Shown piece by piece: positions 7,210 through 8,754 of a stretch of DNA of 8,754 nt. Each line of letters opens with the position of its first letter. The first letter of the stretch is position 1. This DNA comes from S012-135 sp964423785 (GTDB lineage Bacteria > Desulfobacterota > Desulfobulbia > Desulfobulbales > S012-135), in NCBI GenBank assembly GCA_964423785.1, contig CAYRGZ010000120.1, positions 1 through 8,754 of the forward strand, given 5' to 3'. Position numbers and translations under genes: made by a program. The notes below the pieces were generated by a model. That model was not told the origin of the DNA. It did not search any database and saw only the letters and a list, made by a program, of their open reading frames with translations.

Positions 7210-8018
7210 CAACTTCCTCCCCCCAACCGGACCTGCCAATCGGCCACCGTGCCGGTCAACCGGAAATCGAGCCGGTCCCCGGCCCCGACCGGTACGGCGT
7301 CGGCACGCTGCAGGGCGGCGAACAGCTCGGGATGCACGGTGAGCCGGCCGTGCAGGCGCAAAATGGAATCGGCCAGGGGCCAGACCGTTGCAACGGTTCC
7401 CTCGATACGGCCGGAAACCGACCGTCCCTGCCAGCGGGCCTCCTCAAGGCGAAGCTCATTGCCGACAAGATGCGCCCGCACGGTGACATCCCCGACATCG
7501 AGTTCGATATCGGCGAGCACGGTACCCTTCGGCCGCAAGCGGCCGCCGATCACCGTAACCACCAGGGTACCATCGGCGGGGTTGCCCTGTCCAGCGACGG
7601 TGAGGCTCAGGCGACCGTCACTCTTCCCTCCTATCCGATCCGACAGGCGACCGCAATCGATCCCCCGCCAGGAGGCGTCGATCTTCCCCCGCCGGACATC
7701 GATCAGCGCCTCCAGGCTGCCGCCGAGCAGGTCGGCACTCGCGTGTACCACCGGCGCCGGTGATGCGAGCGCGCAGCGCAGCCGCTCAATGGTGGTCACC
7801 GGCCGGCCGGCCACGAACACCGTCACCCGCCGGCAGACGAGGGCGAACGGCCAGCCGTAGCCGCTGTCGCCCACGGCAAGGGAAACACGGCCGCCGGTCC
7901 GGCGGGCGGTTTCCGCCTCCAGGATACGGGCCAGGTCGGCGGCCGGAAAACGCGCCACGAGACTCACCGCCACCAGGAACAAGAAAAAAAGTCCGTATGC
8001 CAACCAGGAGCGCTTCAC
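7209..8018 (-). CDS. gspN: T2SS accessory protein GspN
   Basis: 269-residue protein with an N-terminal membrane anchor (residues about 5-22, LAYGLFFLFLVAVSLVARF) and a periplasmic, beta-rich body (VSLAVGDSGYGWPFALVCRRVTV, DGRLSLTVAGQGNP, GRIEGTVATVWPL, LDFRLTGTVADWQVRLGG). These repeated short strands resemble the AsmA-like fold of the GspN proteins found in Desulfobacterota and related phyla. GspN is not part of the core machine in all species and its exact role is unsettled. The gene starts with GTG, overlaps gspM by 4 bp (GTGA) and has a GAGGG Shine-Dalgarno about 6 nt upstream. It ends in TGATG, sharing one base with the gspC start. Position between gspM and gspC strengthens the call, because sequence conservation in this family is low. 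Confidence 0.85.
   Translation of the reverse strand: MKRSWLAYGLFFLFLVAVSLVARFPAADLARILEAETARRTGGRVSLAVGDSGYGWPFALVCRRVTVFVAGRPVTTIERLRCALASPAPVVHASADLLGGSLEALIDVRRGKIDASWRGIDCGRLSDRIGGKSDGRLSLTVAGQGNPADGTLVVTVIGGRLRPKGTVLADIELDVGDVTVRAHLVGNELRLEEARWQGRSVSGRIEGTVATVWPLADSILRLHGRLTVHPELFAALQRADAVPVGAGDRLDFRLTGTVADWQVRLGGGS
7214..7220 (-). promoter_or_regulatory. Shine-Dalgarno site that fixes the gspC start
   Basis: GGAGGAA on the minus strand lies 4 nt before the ATG at 7209, inside the last codons of gspN. It supports the internal methionine MERLVRM as the gspC start over the upstream in-frame ATG at 7239, which has no comparable site and would give a 10-residue glycine/proline-bearing lead ahead of the membrane helix. 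Confidence 0.8.
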
Positions 8019-8533
8019 TCCCGTCCCTCAATGGCAACGATCTCGCACCGGACGTCGAGGAGTCCGCCCGCCTCGTCACGCCGCCGGACCGCGAGCCGCC
8101 GGACATACACCGCCTCCTCCGGCCGCTCGGTAAGTTCCAGAAACCGGACCAGATCGGCCAGCCGCAACCCTTCGAGCCGCAGGCTGACCACGGTGCCGCG
8201 GTAGCCGTTCGCGTCGTCCAGGGGGGCCGGCTTCATGCCGGCGATGCGGTCGCGGATACCGGCGGCCTGCGCCTTGTCTTCCAAAAAAGAAAGCAGGGAG
8301 AAATCGGCCTGCCGTTCAGCAAGGACCGCCGCGGGATCGGGGGCGGCGGCCGCAAGATCCCGGTACTCGGCCGCCAGGGTGCGCAAACGGGCAAGGGCCT
8401 GCTCGCCGGCCGCCACCCGCCGGGCCAGGATACGTTGACCATCGAGCAGGGGAAAGACGGCGAAACGGACCACCGCAAAAAGCAGCACGGCACCGGTTCC
8501 CAGGATGACAATTCTTCGTTCATACCTGGTCAT
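8015..8533 (-). CDS. gspM: T2SS inner-membrane protein GspM
   Basis: 172-residue bitopic inner-membrane component of the T2SS assembly platform, which partners with GspL. The start MTRYERRIVILG fits the short cytosolic lead of GspM proteins, with a basic, ERR-containing stretch before the membrane helix. One transmembrane segment spans residues 8-30, followed by an alanine/arginine-rich likely coiled coil (about 33-63) and a periplasmic ferredoxin-like region (about 75-170) ending EIVAIEGRE. The size is normal for the family. The stop forms a GTGA 4-bp overlap with gspN. The start is uncertain: the frame stays open upstream through the repeat, with in-frame ATGs at 8575 (preceded by AGAGGG at 5-nt spacing) and 8608. 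I chose 8533 because the product then begins where GspM homologues usually do and a weak AGGA lies 8 nt upstream. Confidence 0.85.
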   Translation of the reverse strand: MTRYERRIVILGTGAVLLFAVVRFAVFPLLDGQRILARRVAAGEQALARLRTLAAEYRDLAAAAPDPAAVLAERQADFSLLSFLEDKAQAAGIRDRIAGMKPAPLDDANGYRGTVVSLRLEGLRLADLVRFLELTERPEEAVYVRRLAVRRRDEAGGLLDVRCEIVAIEGRE

Positions 8534-8618
8534 TGCTTGCTTCCTGCCGAGTGCGGGGAACACCGGACACGGCATCCGTTCCCTCTGGATCACCCGAAAA
8601 ACGTTCATACCTGGTCAT
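8520..8618 (-). CDS. Micro-ORF 2 in the repeat leader (32 codons)
   Basis: This is the second copy of the repeat-encoded short frame. It has 32 residues beginning MTRYERFSGDPEG and ending SNDQV, and differs from micro-ORF 1 at about nine positions. Its ATG sits within the tail of micro-ORF 1, and its own TGA (8520-8522) lies 14 nt downstream of the chosen gspM start, repeating the same overlap. Its first six residues match those of gspM (MTRYER). Substitutions between the two copies are mostly amino-acid-changing in this frame, which argues against selection on the peptide. If translated, it more likely serves to deliver ribosomes to gspM than to make a functional protein. Confidence 0.25.
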   Translation of the reverse strand: MTRYERFSGDPEGTDAVSGVPRTRQEASNDQV

Positions 8619-8690
8619 GACTTGCCACCTGCCCAACGCGGGGAACACCGGACACGGCATCCATTCCCTCTGGATCACCCGAAAAACGTT
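8521..8690 (-). repeat. Two tandem 85-bp direct repeats at the gspL-gspM junction
   Basis: Positions 8521-8605 and 8606-8690 are head-to-tail copies of exactly 85 bp with 8 substitutions (about 91% identity) and no gaps. Seven of the eight differences cluster in 8534-8545 and its counterpart, the stretch just upstream of each ATG on the minus strand. Each unit carries, read on the minus strand, an ATGACCAGGTATGAACG stretch, which is also the beginning of gspM. The 13 bp beyond the distal copy (8691-8703) share 8 of 13 bases with the corresponding unit segment, including the ATG, so a degenerate third copy of the start region is possible. The unit length is 3n+1, so each copy shifts the reading frame. 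Origin by local tandem duplication is inferred. Confidence 0.93.
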
Positions 8691-8703
8691 CGCGCCGGCT
8701 CAT
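8605..8703 (-). CDS. Micro-ORF 1 in the repeat leader (32 codons)
   Basis: This short frame opens with the ATG that overlaps the gspL stop (ATGA) and encodes 32 residues beginning MSRRERFSGDPEG and ending SHDQV. Its TGA at 8605-8607 lies 14 nt into the next micro-ORF, an arrangement that allows ribosomes to terminate and restart. It starts like a GspM protein (MSRRER compared with MTRYER) but diverges when the repeat begins. No known family is recognised. It may be a coupling or leader peptide, or simply the broken remnant of the original gspM start after a duplication or insertion. Whether it is translated is unknown. Confidence 0.25.
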   Translation of the reverse strand: MSRRERFSGDPEGMDAVSGVPRVGQVASHDQV

Positions 8704-8754
8704 CGGGCCCCCTCCCGCCGGTCGAGTTGCAGTTCGAAACGCACCGTCCGGCCG
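8700..8754 (-). CDS. gspL: C-terminal tip of probable GspL (partial)
   Basis: Only the last 17 codons and a TGA stop are inside the window; the gene continues past the right edge. The visible tail reads GRTVRFELQLDRREGAR, an alternating hydrophobic/charged strand like the last beta strand of the GspL periplasmic ferredoxin-like domain. GspL is a bitopic inner-membrane protein that recruits the GspE ATPase and binds GspM. The assignment rests mainly on position, because gspL normally directly precedes gspM. The TGA overlaps a following ATG in an ATGA arrangement, which is the usual coupling in gsp operons, but here that ATG opens a 32-codon micro-ORF rather than gspM itself. Too little sequence is visible to exclude another late gsp gene. 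Confidence 0.5.
   Translation of the reverse strand, partial: GRTVRFELQLDRREGAR

Noticed and set aside
7207..7239. Upstream start for gspC at 7239
   Set aside because: It would add a MAGPVGGRKL lead with no ribosome-binding site, whereas the ATG at 7209 has GGAGGAA at good spacing and a TGATG overlap with gspN.
4726..7860. 1044-codon open frame on the plus strand opposite gspN, gspC and gspD
   Set aside because: It is antisense to three well-supported genes, has no recognisable domain, is rich in Gly/His/Arg/Asp as expected of an antisense frame of GC-rich genes, and crosses the hairpin gap. Absence of stops is explained by high GC.
1..8754. CRISPR array, tRNA or rRNA genes
   Set aside because: No regularly spaced short repeats and no tRNA- or rRNA-like sequences were seen; the only tandem repeat is the two-copy 85-bp unit, which has no spacers.

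Overview
The window is a GC-rich bacterial segment in which every convincing gene lies on the minus strand, so it reads biologically from right to left. It holds the distal part of a type II secretion system (T2SS, general secretory pathway) operon in the order gspL (3' tip only), gspM, gspN, gspC, gspD, gspE. These are followed by an orphan periplasmic substrate-binding protein with a doubled ABC_sub_bind domain. The L-M-N-C-D-E order, the AsmA-like GspN, the high GC content and the stand-alone ABC_sub_bind protein fit a Desulfobacterota (former Deltaproteobacteria) organism. That placement is inference from gene content; no rRNA or other marker is present.

Layout from the right edge: the gspL tail (8754-8700); two 85-bp tandem repeats (8690-8521) that place two overlapping micro-ORFs between gspL and gspM; gspM (8533-8015); gspN (8018-7209); gspC (7209-6367); a 228-bp gap (6366-6139) holding a strongly structured inverted-repeat element; gspD (6138-3844); gspE (3851-2160); the ABC_sub_bind gene (2142-79); and a short AT-richer tail (78-1) with no gene. 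Apart from the gspC-gspD gap, the genes overlap by a few bases or sit 17 nt apart, so they look like one transcript with translational coupling. No convincing promoter or intrinsic terminator is visible, so the operon promoter and the remaining gsp genes (F-K) presumably lie to the right of the window.

Working together: GspE is the cytoplasmic ATPase. GspL and GspM are inner-membrane assembly-platform proteins that recruit it. GspC spans the periplasm and links the platform to the GspD outer-membrane secretin. GspN is an accessory inner-membrane/periplasmic protein. The ABC_sub_bind protein is not a T2SS part; it may be an unrelated periplasmic binding protein read from the same transcript.

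The most unusual features are not protein families but the two junctions where operon architecture is disturbed. One is the 85-bp tandem repeat that duplicates the start region of gspM. The other is the foldable, possibly mobile element between gspC and gspD.
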